Origin: CBDIDH01 sp965277595
GTDB taxonomy: Bacteria > Planctomycetota > Planctomycetia > Isosphaerales > Isosphaeraceae
DNA length: 64,000 bases
Direction of reading: 5' to 3'
NCBI GenBank assembly: GCA_965277595.1
Contig: CBDIDH010000002.1
Location: 4,836,001-4,900,000, forward strand
The notes beneath the pieces are model-generated. The model worked only from the letters and a program-made list of their open reading frames with translations. It did not search any database and was not told the DNA's origin. The first letter of the stretch is position 1; the number at the start of each line of letters is the position of its first letter. Positions 53,602-61,218 of this stretch are shown one piece after another. The position numbers and the translations under genes were made by a program.

Positions 53602-55188
53602 CTAGTTTGCGGTGCGAAATTGCCTTGTTTTCCCGCGGTTTGTAAGCTATGGGCAGGCTCTGCAACCGCACCAACCGGACCGATGGCACGCCACAGCCAT
53701 GCTCAGACATCGATATAACCGGACCGACTTGTTCGCCCTCGTGCCCCAGCTCGGCCTTCGCTTCGAGCCACAGCTCGAGCAACTCGACTCCCTGCTCGAC
53801 GACGCGATCGTCGAGGCCGTCCGCTCCGACATGGCCCGCCGCTCGCCCCGATCACGATTCCGAGGCCGACCCGCCACCCCGGTCGAAGTCGTCCTCCGCA
53901 TGCTCGTCGTCATGCGGCTCTACGGATGGAGCTACGCGCAGGCCGAGTACTTCGTCAACGACAGCCTGGTCCTCCGCCAGTTCCGCCGGGTGTATCTCGA
54001 GAAGGTCCCCGACGACACCACGCTGATCCGCTGGGCCAACACCATCGGGCCGGAAACCCTCCAGACGCTCAACGACCGGGTGATCCAGCTGGCCCGGTCG
54101 CTGAAGGTGACGCGCGGCCGCAAGCTCCGCGTCGACACCACGGCGGTCGAGACAAACTTCCACTTCCCCACCGACAGCGGCCTGGTCGGTGACGGGGTCC
54201 GGGTCGTCTCGCGGCTGCTGCGGCGGGCCCGTGCCGCCCTGGGCGAGGCGGCCTCCGGGCTGAAGGAGGCGTTCCGCAGCCGGGTTCGGTCCGTCCGCAA
54301 GCTGTCGCAGCAACTGCACCGGATCGCCCGCCGCAAGGGCGATGAGGGCAAGCAGGCGTTGAAGGCGGCCTACGGCCGGCTCGTGGCGATCGGCAAGCGG
54401 GCCGGGGCCCAGGGCCGGCGGGTGCTCGAGACGCTGCGGCGCGAAGGCGATGACGCGGCACAGCGGCTGGCCGGCCGACTCGAGGAGGCTCTGCCCCGAC
54501 TCAAGCAGGCCGTCGGCCAGGCCGTGCGTCGCGTCCTGAAGGACGACCCGGTCCCCTCCGGCGAGAAGCTGGTCTCGCTGTTCGAGCCGCACACGCAGGT
54601 CATCCCGCGGTTCAAGGCGGGCAAGCCGGCGGAGTTCGGCCGCGAGCTGAGGCTCGACGAGGTCGAGGGCGGGCTGATCACCGGGTACGCGGTGCTGCCG
54701 CAGGGCGGCGGCCAGGACCAGCCCTACCTGGGCGATGCGCTGGCGAACCACGAGCGGCAGTTCGGCCGTCCGCCGAACCTGCTGGCGGCCGACCGGGGCA
54801 TGGCGTCGGCGGAGAACCAGCGGCTGGCGAAGGAGGCGGGGGTCAAGCAGGTGTCGCTGCCGCACGTCGGCAAGGCGCCGCCGGGTCGGCGGGCCGAGGA
54901 GAAGGGTCGTCGGTTCCGCGAGGGTTACCGGTTCCGGGCGGGGATCGAGGGTCGAATCCATGCGCTGAAGCGGGATTATGGGTTGAAGCGCTGCCGCTAC
55001 CGTGGCGAGCGAGGGTTCGGGCGGTGGGTCGGTTGGGGGGTGGTGGCCCACAATCTGGCGGAGGTCGCGGGGTCGGCCCGGGGGTGATCCGGGGCCCCGA
55101 TGGGGCAATGGTCCGATCCGAACGAGGATCAGCAGCGACGACGCAAGCTTTTTCGGGGAAATGACTTACATTTCGCACCGCAAACTAG
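53602..55188 (+). mobile_element. Complete insertion sequence, ISNCY/IS5-like
   Basis: A perfect 19-bp inverted repeat, CTAGTTTGCGGTGCGAAAT, is at 53602-53620 and inverted at 55170-55188. The element is about 1.59 kb with one intact transposase gene. The outermost CTAG is palindromic, so it may be the duplicated 4-bp target rather than part of the repeat. Confidence 0.85.
53699..55087 (+). CDS. ISNCY/IS5-like transposase
   Basis: The protein has 462 residues from ATG 53699 (MLRHRYNRTDLFALV). The N-terminal DUF772-like domain is visible (FRGRPATPVEVVLRMLVVMRLYGWSYAQAE in part, then LVLRQFRRVYLEKVPDDTTLIRW). The first catalytic Asp is in RKLRVDTTAVETN, the second in LLAADRGMASAEN, and a C-terminal Glu/Lys-Arg region is in FRAGIEGRIHALKRDYGLKRC. 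A long Arg/Lys-rich helical insertion lies between the first two, as in this group of ISNCY transposases. The open frame begins inside the left inverted repeat and appears undamaged, so the element may be active. Confidence 0.9.
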   Translation: MLRHRYNRTDLFALVPQLGLRFEPQLEQLDSLLDDAIVEAVRSDMARRSPRSRFRGRPATPVEVVLRMLVVMRLYGWSYAQAEYFVNDSLVLRQFRRVYLEKVPDDTTLIRWANTIGPETLQTLNDRVIQLARSLKVTRGRKLRVDTTAVETNFHFPTDSGLVGDGVRVVSRLLRRARAALGEAASGLKEAFRSRVRSVRKLSQQLHRIARRKGDEGKQALKAAYGRLVAIGKRAGAQGRRVLETLRREGDDAAQRLAGRLEEALPRLKQAVGQAVRRVLKDDPVPSGEKLVSLFEPHTQVIPRFKAGKPAEFGRELRLDEVEGGLITGYAVLPQGGGQDQPYLGDALANHERQFGRPPNLLAADRGMASAENQRLAKEAGVKQVSLPHVGKAPPGRRAEEKGRRFREGYRFRAGIEGRIHALKRDYGLKRCRYRGERGFGRWVGWGVVAHNLAEVAGSARG

Positions 55189-55783
55189 TATTAAATAGGT
55201 GGGAGGCAACTGGCCGAACGCGGCGACCGGCACCGTTCTGCCGATCTCGCCGGGTTGCAGCTAATCGGCGAACTCGCAATCCCGGATTAGGTGGCTGGGT
55301 TCGTAGTCGAGAGCGGGCAGTATGGAAACAACGACGTTGAGGAGTCGCTTTTGCTTGTCGCTCTTGAAAGCTGCCATGCCATCCCCTTACACCCATTCGA
55401 GATCCGGTGAACCACCTTGACCCGACATAGGTGCCCACATCTTCCTGCCATGACGACCCGCACGAATTCCCGATCCTGTCCAATCGTACGCATCGCGAGC
55501 GTTCACCACCAGTCGCTTGGGTCAACTCTTCGTGATAACAGCGCGTTTGCTCAACGTGCCGGCTCTCGCATAGCCCACGCGAGCAGAGCGGAATCCTTTT
55601 TCTCGTCGAACTTCATCGACGACCTACCCTCTGGTACAGGATGCCGCGTGTCCGCTATGATGGTCTTACCAACCGGCTGTCCTGGTAGGCGCAACTATTT
55701 GGTTGGTACAGGACGGATTGGTCTGGAAATTAGAAGTAAGCCAGCGACGTAAAGCAAGTAATCTCTTAGGGTTTGAACTGTTC
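55189..55783. other. Mostly gene-less stretch between the IS and tRNA-Ser
   Basis: About 600 bases of mixed composition. Apart from one possible 38-residue ORF (55261-55377) I see no gene; longer frames here have Arg/Gly/Ser-rich translations without recognisable motifs. It may be the residue of earlier insertions next to the tRNA gene. Confidence 0.5.
55261..55377 (-). CDS. Possible 38-residue small protein
   Basis: ATG 55377 has AAGGGG six bases upstream. The product begins MAAFKSDKQKRLLNVVVS and ends LIRDCEFAD, a plausible amphipathic composition. No family is recognised and the ORF is too short for certainty. Confidence 0.3.
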   Translation of the reverse strand: MAAFKSDKQKRLLNVVVSILPALDYEPSHLIRDCEFAD

Positions 55784-55871
<88 letters not shown>

Positions 55872-55878
55872 TACAGGG

Positions 55879-55910
55879 TAAGGACTTATGGCGACGCAGC
55901 CGAGTCCTTA
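55879..55910 (+). terminator. Hairpin just downstream of tRNA-Ser
   Basis: TAAGGACT and AGTCCTTA form an 8-bp stem with a GC-rich loop nine bases after the tRNA. No T-run follows, so it may equally be a processing or attachment-site structure. Next to it the word CTGATAC occurs three times within 45 bases. Confidence 0.35.
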
Positions 55911-56080
55911 TCCTGATACAATCCGCCCTGATACGATTCTCTGATACGAATCGGGGCGTCGAAAGTACCCGCACCGGCAACCGTTGTGCGGCACTCTTGA
56001 TACGGTCGAGGAAAAACCTAGCCCTTGCGCTTCACAGCGTTCGGTGCTAGGCTCCTTCTTGTCGAGAGAAGGAGATAATC

Positions 56081-56587
56081 ATGCCATTATTACTTGAACA
56101 TTGGAAGCCAATTTTCGGCTTCGAGTCCCACTACGCGATTTCCAACGTCGGCAACGTACGGCGGACATGCGAGGGGTCACGCACCCAAACAAACAAGATT
56201 CTCCGCAACCCGCCAAACTCAAACGGCTACATCGTCCTGACGCTCTGCGTCGATGGCGTGAGGTACAAGAGGACGGTTCACCAACTGGTTGCCGAGCATT
56301 TCCACGGGCGATGCCCTGACGGCTTGCAGGTGAATCACCTGAACGGATGGAAGGCAAAGAACTGGGTATCCAACCTCGAATACGCGACACCGAAGGAAGA
56401 TATCCATCACGCATGGCGGACAGGGCTGTGCGGCGAGATCGCCATGACGCCCGAAAAGATCGAGGCGGCTCATCGGCTTCGCGGGTTCATCACGCAGAAG
56501 GAGATGGCGGTCCGCTTTGGCGTGACTTTGCATCAGGTAAAGACGGTCTTTCGCACGCGAACGAAGCTTAGGCACAACGCGGCGTAG
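56081..56587 (+). CDS. NUMOD4/HNH endonuclease
   Basis: The protein has 168 residues from ATG 56081 with a near-perfect ribosome site (AGAAGGAGATAATC). Residues ~8-28 are a NUMOD4 motif (WKPIFGFESHYAISNVGNVR). An HNH domain follows (TVHQLVAEHF, LQVNHLNGWKAKNWVSNLEY), with the His-Asn pairs of HNH_3-type homing endonucleases. The C-terminal ~45 residues contain a helix-turn-helix-like segment (ITQKEMAVRFGVTLHQVKTVF, split), probably for target recognition. Free-standing genes of this kind are mobile and common in phages. The less GC-rich sequence and position next to tRNA-Ser fit acquisition by transfer. Confidence 0.88.
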   Translation: MPLLLEHWKPIFGFESHYAISNVGNVRRTCEGSRTQTNKILRNPPNSNGYIVLTLCVDGVRYKRTVHQLVAEHFHGRCPDGLQVNHLNGWKAKNWVSNLEYATPKEDIHHAWRTGLCGEIAMTPEKIEAAHRLRGFITQKEMAVRFGVTLHQVKTVFRTRTKLRHNAA

Positions 56588-57016
56588 CCAGTCACCTCTC
56601 CGCCGCCAACCCCTTGCTGCCCGCATCCATGCTCGTTTGAATCAGCTCAAATGCTACTAGGCGGCTGTCGGGAAGTTGAATGGGGCGAACTCTGCCGCTA
56701 CGAGAGCGATGGCAGCGTCATAGGCCCTGGCCGCTTCGATCTCGTGGTCGATCCGGGCAACCTTGCCCCATGTGAGCGGAATATCCATCCGCCGACGCCA
56801 GCGCGTTTCGGAGGGATGTTCGACAAAAGTTTAGCGGCGTCGCTGCCATGTCTGCCGGCTTAGCCTTGAAAGGCCGCCCCCGACATCCGAGTATGCACCG
56901 CGTTTTCGGTGCCACCTGGCCTGTTCATGCGTAGCGTGATACGGTGTCTGGTTCCTCGTAGAAAAGAGGTACGCGACGGGCATCGGCGTCCGCGGTGACT
57001 TGCTGGGTGATTGACT
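56588..57016. other. Intergenic region with an endonuclease remnant
   Basis: About 430 bases; apart from the AP2-like fragment on the minus strand I see nothing that looks coded. Confidence 0.5.
56657..56825 (-). pseudogene. C-terminal remnant of an AP2-domain (HNH-type) protein
   Basis: The minus-strand frame ending at the TAG at 56659-56657 reads MDIPLTWGKVARIDHEIEAA then RAYDAAIALVAAEFAPFNFP. The EAARAYDAAAxxxxxEFAxxNFP pattern is the end of AP2 DNA-binding domains found in homing endonucleases. The frame is closed by a stop just upstream (near 56828), so only the last ~50 codons survive. Confidence 0.5.
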
Positions 57017-58105
57017 ATGAATGTGCGAGAACGCCTCGTCAGTCGTCCACGCGAATCAAGTGGGGCGATGTCGGCTAATCGGTTCGACTTTCAACGGGAC
57101 TGGGCACTCTGCCGCCTCTTCGATCTGCACGAAGGCGAGGGAGACTACGCGCTCCTGATGGAGCATCACGACGATGTGATCATCCTGGATTCGCCAGAAG
57201 ATCCCACGGCGATCGACTTCTATCAGCTGAAGACCGGGAAGGGTCATTCCACGATCGATTCTCTCCTGAAGCCGAAGCAGTTGGAGGACGGCAAAGGCAA
57301 CTCGATCCTAGGGAAGATGATCGACAATTGTTTGAGATTTCAGGCCGCTGCCCGCTCGGTCAACCTCGTCTGCGATCGACCCTACAAGGTTCCGCTCAAG
57401 TGCGGGACGAAGAGCGACGCGAAAGACGAGATCTGCTTGGCCGAGCTGACCGACGACGAAGCCGAGAAGGTCGTTCAGAAGATTGCGGAAGAGCATGACT
57501 TGGCCGACCCGCCGGCCTTCCTGGAGCTGGTCCGGCTGCTCGTCACGACCCTCAGCGTGAATGACCATGCCGACCATGCGATGGGCAAATTGGCCGCGTT
57601 CATGGGTCGCGTCCGGCCAGGCGTTCCGATAGCGATTCCTCCGCTCTACAACACGCTCTACGGCGATCTGAGGCGGAAGGCGAACTACGAAAAGACGGGT
57701 CTGGACTTCGACGGCTTGCTCAGGCTCAAAGGGATCACCCGCGACCAATTTGCGAAAATGATTGCGGAGGTCAAGGAGCAGAAGAAGTTCGAGCGGGAGT
57801 GGCCGACGATCAACACCCTGCTCGCCTCCGAAGGCGTGGGGTTCGTCGAGCTGATCCGCATATGCGAGGCGTGCCGACTGCACGAGATCGAGCGGATGAA
57901 CCGGGATCACGTCGTCCTTACGGAGTTGAGGACGGTGATTGGGGAGCTTGCTCAGTCGATCCTGACTTCCGGCGACCCGGCGAAACTGTCCGAGGCGCTA
58001 GCTCTATGCGTGACGCACGGACGCGCGCGGCGTATAAAAGGGTCGGAGATCTTCACGGACCCGTACCTCAAGGCAATTGGGCTTTTCCACCTTTATGGTT
58101 ACTGA
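57017..58105 (+). CDS. DUF4297 (Cap4-like) dsDNA nuclease domain protein
   Basis: The protein has 362 residues from ATG 57017; an in-frame ATG at 57068 would remove the conserved PRESSG segment, so the earlier start is preferred. Residues ~10-75 match the DUF4297 nuclease core: RESSG, RFDFQRDWALCRLFDLHEGE, YALLMEHHDDVIILDS, IDFYQLKTG, where Glu, Asp and Gln-x-Lys form the PD-(D/E)xK-type active site used by Cap4 effectors. The rest is helical with no SAVED domain, so activation should not be by cyclic oligonucleotides. A DUF3732 ATPase gene follows after 41 bases and probably controls it. Likely role: DNA-degrading effector of an anti-phage system. Confidence 0.82.
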   Translation: MNVRERLVSRPRESSGAMSANRFDFQRDWALCRLFDLHEGEGDYALLMEHHDDVIILDSPEDPTAIDFYQLKTGKGHSTIDSLLKPKQLEDGKGNSILGKMIDNCLRFQAAARSVNLVCDRPYKVPLKCGTKSDAKDEICLAELTDDEAEKVVQKIAEEHDLADPPAFLELVRLLVTTLSVNDHADHAMGKLAAFMGRVRPGVPIAIPPLYNTLYGDLRRKANYEKTGLDFDGLLRLKGITRDQFAKMIAEVKEQKKFEREWPTINTLLASEGVGFVELIRICEACRLHEIERMNRDHVVLTELRTVIGELAQSILTSGDPAKLSEALALCVTHGRARRIKGSEIFTDPYLKAIGLFHLYGY

Positions 58106-58146
58106 TAACTACCGGCGACTCGTGCGGAATCTCCGGAAGAAGGCCG

Positions 58147-59853
58147 ATGCCAAGCTTTATTTTAAAAAAGTTGACCTTATGCTCGCTGTCCGAGAAGCGC
58201 GCGAGAAGGTTCTCGTTCCACCCAAAGATGACAATCGTCAAGGGCGATAACGATACCGGCAAGTCATCTCTTCTGAAGAGCATCTATCGCTGCTTCGGCG
58301 CTGCTCCGGCGGTCACCCACGACAAATGGAAGGGTGCCCGGGTCATCTCGGTCCTGACCTTCGCTGTCGACGGTCAAACTTATCACGCCCTCCAGAACGA
58401 GTCTCAGTACAGCTTCTATGACGCCGACCAGCAGCACCTAGTCACGTTCGATTCAGTGACCAAGGGCGTCGCTCCGTACTTTGCCAATCTGCTCGGCTTT
58501 GGCCTCAAGCTGCCCACCCGCCAAAACGACCTGATCACCCCGCCGCCAGCCTACCTCCTGCTCCCTTTTTACATCGACCAGGATGCGGGATGGAAAAGCA
58601 GTTGGTCCTCCTTCGCCCGCCTCGACCAGTTCGCGAACTGGAAGAAAGACTTGGCGGAATATCATGTCGGCATCCGCCCGAACGAATACTATCGAGCCAA
58701 GGGCCAGCGGGATGCTCTAAACGACCGTCTCCTGCCGTTACTCGCGAAGCAAGGAACGCTGAAGTCGATTCTGATGGATCTTGAGGAGAAGCTCCGGGCT
58801 GTCACGTTCGACCTCGACATTGAGGCGTTCCAGAACGACGTCAAGGAGTTGCTACTCATCTGCGAAGTGATCAAGAAGCGAGAGGAAGAACTTCGCGACC
58901 AGTTGACGCGGCATTACTCATCCAAGACGGTGATCGAGACCCAAATCACGATCGCGAAGAACACGTTAGGCGATCTGAAAGCCGACCTCGCGTATATCGA
59001 GAAAAGCTTAACGGCCGACCACGTGGATTGCCCGATGTGCGGCGCGGTCTACGAGAATTCCTTCGAGGAACGCCTTGCAATCGCTCAGGATGAGGATCGC
59101 TTGTATGACCTGCTGAGCCAACTCGAAACGGAGCTGATCGCGGTCGAGAAGATAATCGAAGTCACCAGTGACAAGTTCATCGACACGAAGGCGGAATCCG
59201 CCCGCGTCGAGAAGATCCTCAACACGAAGCGAGGGGAACTCAAGCTCAAAGATCTAATCGAGAACGAGGGGCGGAAGGAAGTCCAACGCATCATCCGTGA
59301 TGACATCGCGGGGGTCGAGGATCAGATTGTGCTAATACAGAAGGAAATCTCCGACGTCAAAGCTGAGATGGACCGCTACGACAATGCCGAACGCCGGAGG
59401 GCGATCACGAAGCAATTCCGCGAGCAGATGCGGAAGAATCTGTTCGACGTCGAGGTCCACACGCTCCAATACGAAAAGCTTCACGTCTACTCGACGATCA
59501 ACGAGACCGGGAGCGATCTGCCACGTGCACTCTTGGCCTACTACTACAGCATCCTGCACCTGATGAAAGAGCATTCAACAGCCGCATTCTGCCCGATCGT
59601 CATCGACTCGCCGAATCAGCAGGACCAGGATCTGGCGAACCTCAAAAAGATGCTGGCTTTCATCCGGGATAAGCGTCCCAAGGATTCGCAGATTGTCCTG
59701 GGCTTAGTCGATGAGTGCGGTGTGGACTTCGATGGAGAGGTGATTGAACTCACCCACAAGTACGAGTTACTGCAAACAGCCGACTATGCCGCTATCTCGG
59801 CCGGAGTCCGTGATCTGCTCGACAAGGCCCGGCTCACCGAAGCCGCTGAATAG
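58147..59853 (+). CDS. DUF3732 ABC/SMC-like ATPase with zinc hook
   Basis: The protein has 568 residues from ATG 58147 (GGAAGAAGG upstream). Walker A is GDNDTGKSSLLKSIY near residue 35. A central coiled coil (~170-430) is broken by a zinc-hook-like DHVDCPMCGAVYENS with a single CxxC, as in Rad50. The signature region TGSDLPRALLAYYYSIL and Walker B FCPIVIDSPNQQDQDLANL follow; DSPNQQ is characteristic of DUF3732 proteins. Such ATPases are associated with nucleic-acid sensing in conflict systems. With the DUF4297 gene upstream it forms a probable sensor-effector pair; a third gene follows 32 bases downstream. Confidence 0.85.
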   Translation: MPSFILKKLTLCSLSEKRARRFSFHPKMTIVKGDNDTGKSSLLKSIYRCFGAAPAVTHDKWKGARVISVLTFAVDGQTYHALQNESQYSFYDADQQHLVTFDSVTKGVAPYFANLLGFGLKLPTRQNDLITPPPAYLLLPFYIDQDAGWKSSWSSFARLDQFANWKKDLAEYHVGIRPNEYYRAKGQRDALNDRLLPLLAKQGTLKSILMDLEEKLRAVTFDLDIEAFQNDVKELLLICEVIKKREEELRDQLTRHYSSKTVIETQITIAKNTLGDLKADLAYIEKSLTADHVDCPMCGAVYENSFEERLAIAQDEDRLYDLLSQLETELIAVEKIIEVTSDKFIDTKAESARVEKILNTKRGELKLKDLIENEGRKEVQRIIRDDIAGVEDQIVLIQKEISDVKAEMDRYDNAERRRAITKQFREQMRKNLFDVEVHTLQYEKLHVYSTINETGSDLPRALLAYYYSILHLMKEHSTAAFCPIVIDSPNQQDQDLANLKKMLAFIRDKRPKDSQIVLGLVDECGVDFDGEVIELTHKYELLQTADYAAISAGVRDLLDKARLTEAAE

Positions 59854-59885
59854 CGGCCCGCGTCAGGGTTCACTGGAGGTCAGAC

Positions 59886-61205
59886 TTGATCGACGTCACC
59901 GACGCCGCCCTATATGGGGCGGCACTCACCGAGCTCGACACCTTCAAAACGCAACTCGGTCCCACCCTGCGCGGGCGATTCGTGCAGATCTTCCTGGCCC
60001 TGAAGTATCACCAGCATGTGCTGCCCAGCGTCCAGTCGGGCCAGTTCGTCTCGACCGAAGTGCTGCAGTCCTTGATCGACGACTTGTACGCCAAAGGTTC
60101 GAGGGCGGCTAACGACAGCATCCTCGCGCTGTTTGAGAACGGATACCATGCCCGGACCGGGCTGATCGGCGTCGGGAACACGACACCACAGAACACCTGG
60201 CGGAACAACTTCAACATCCAGAAAGGGGTCGGGTGCTACGGGACACCGGCCGACCTTTCTAACCCCGCCTTCCTCTCGCAACCGCGCGCCCTTTGCCCGT
60301 ACTTGCAGCCTAGCGCCCCAGGTGCCGGGTTGTTCGACGCGACGTGCCAGCTTAGCACGGCTGGGGGCACCTACCGGAACGAGGACCACCTGAAGTGGCT
60401 CCGGATCGAGCCGGCCGGGGGCGGCTACTCGGTGGTGGACCTCACGAACGTGCCCAACTTCTCCCCTGACGTCGCGCCCGGCGGGCACCGCCTGCCTTTG
60501 CTCCCCGTCGTCGTTGCCCTGTACCACGACCCGATCGCGGGCCTTCCTCATTCCGGCAGGCAGCAGATCGACACGCTGGACTTCGCGGTGGACTTCAATT
60601 TCACCGTCCCCGAGCTGAACGCTTATTTCGACGACGACCCAGCGAATCCCCACAACGCTGCGCTGCAAGCCATCAACCCGCTGGGTTCGCAATATACCCG
60701 GTTCTCCGCGCTCCCCGCGCCCTTCGCCCCACCTCAGCCACCGCCGCCGGGACCGGCCGGGGCGGGCGGCGCGCCTTTACCGCCGGCACCCGTGTTGAAC
60801 GGCACGCAGGTTGCCCCTCCGGCCGTCAACACCGGGTTCGAAGCGGAGGAATACGTGGCGGAGGCGCTGCGCGCGGACGGCTGGACCGTCCACAACGTAT
60901 CGCGGCAGAAGCTCGGTTACGACCTGAACATCTCGCGGCCGGGGCACGTGCGGTACGTCGACGTAAAGAGTTCGGTCGGCCGGTGTTCCGTGACGATGAC
61001 GGCGCGCGAGTGGCAGCAGGCCCAGTACCAAGGGGCGAGGTACGTTCTCGCGATCATCGAAAACTTCAACCCCACGGCCACCAACACCATCTTCTGGGTG
61101 ACGGACCCGGCCAACCGCTGTATGTCCCGGCAGGTCCAGACGGTCGAGCAAACCATCCCCCGCAGCTCGTGGTCGCAGAACACGGTCGGCCTGAACCAGA
61201 TCTAG
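59886..61205 (+). CDS. Two-domain protein with C-terminal DUF3883 (PD-(D/E)xK-like) nuclease domain
   Basis: The protein has 439 residues, starting at TTG 59886 with GGAGG six bases upstream. The N-terminal ~270 residues (RGRFVQIFLALKYHQHVL; NYLxx-free, with NTWRNNFNIQKGVGCYG) are not recognised by me. A proline-rich linker (PPPPGPAGAGG) leads to a C-terminal domain EAEEYVAEALRADGWTVHNVS, GYDLNIS, RYVDVKSSVG, where Asp and Val-Asp-Val-Lys near residues 345-361 match the DUF3883/Mrr-type nuclease site. It follows the ATPase by 32 bases, so could be the third member of the system, though its GC looks higher than that of the two upstream genes and it may belong to the restriction locus instead. 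Confidence 0.75.
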   Translation: MIDVTDAALYGAALTELDTFKTQLGPTLRGRFVQIFLALKYHQHVLPSVQSGQFVSTEVLQSLIDDLYAKGSRAANDSILALFENGYHARTGLIGVGNTTPQNTWRNNFNIQKGVGCYGTPADLSNPAFLSQPRALCPYLQPSAPGAGLFDATCQLSTAGGTYRNEDHLKWLRIEPAGGGYSVVDLTNVPNFSPDVAPGGHRLPLLPVVVALYHDPIAGLPHSGRQQIDTLDFAVDFNFTVPELNAYFDDDPANPHNAALQAINPLGSQYTRFSALPAPFAPPQPPPPGPAGAGGAPLPPAPVLNGTQVAPPAVNTGFEAEEYVAEALRADGWTVHNVSRQKLGYDLNISRPGHVRYVDVKSSVGRCSVTMTAREWQQAQYQGARYVLAIIENFNPTATNTIFWVTDPANRCMSRQVQTVEQTIPRSSWSQNTVGLNQI

Positions 61206-61218
61206 TCAGCCGCGGCGG

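Noticed and set aside
53852..55108. 418-codon minus-strand frame inside the ISNCY element
   Set aside because: Antisense shadow of the transposase, rich in Arg, Pro and Leu, with no motif.
55166..55525. 119-codon minus-strand ORF right of the ISNCY element
   Set aside because: It crosses the IS inverted repeat and is Arg/Gly/Ser-rich without motifs; only a smaller frame within (55261-55377) has a good ribosome site.
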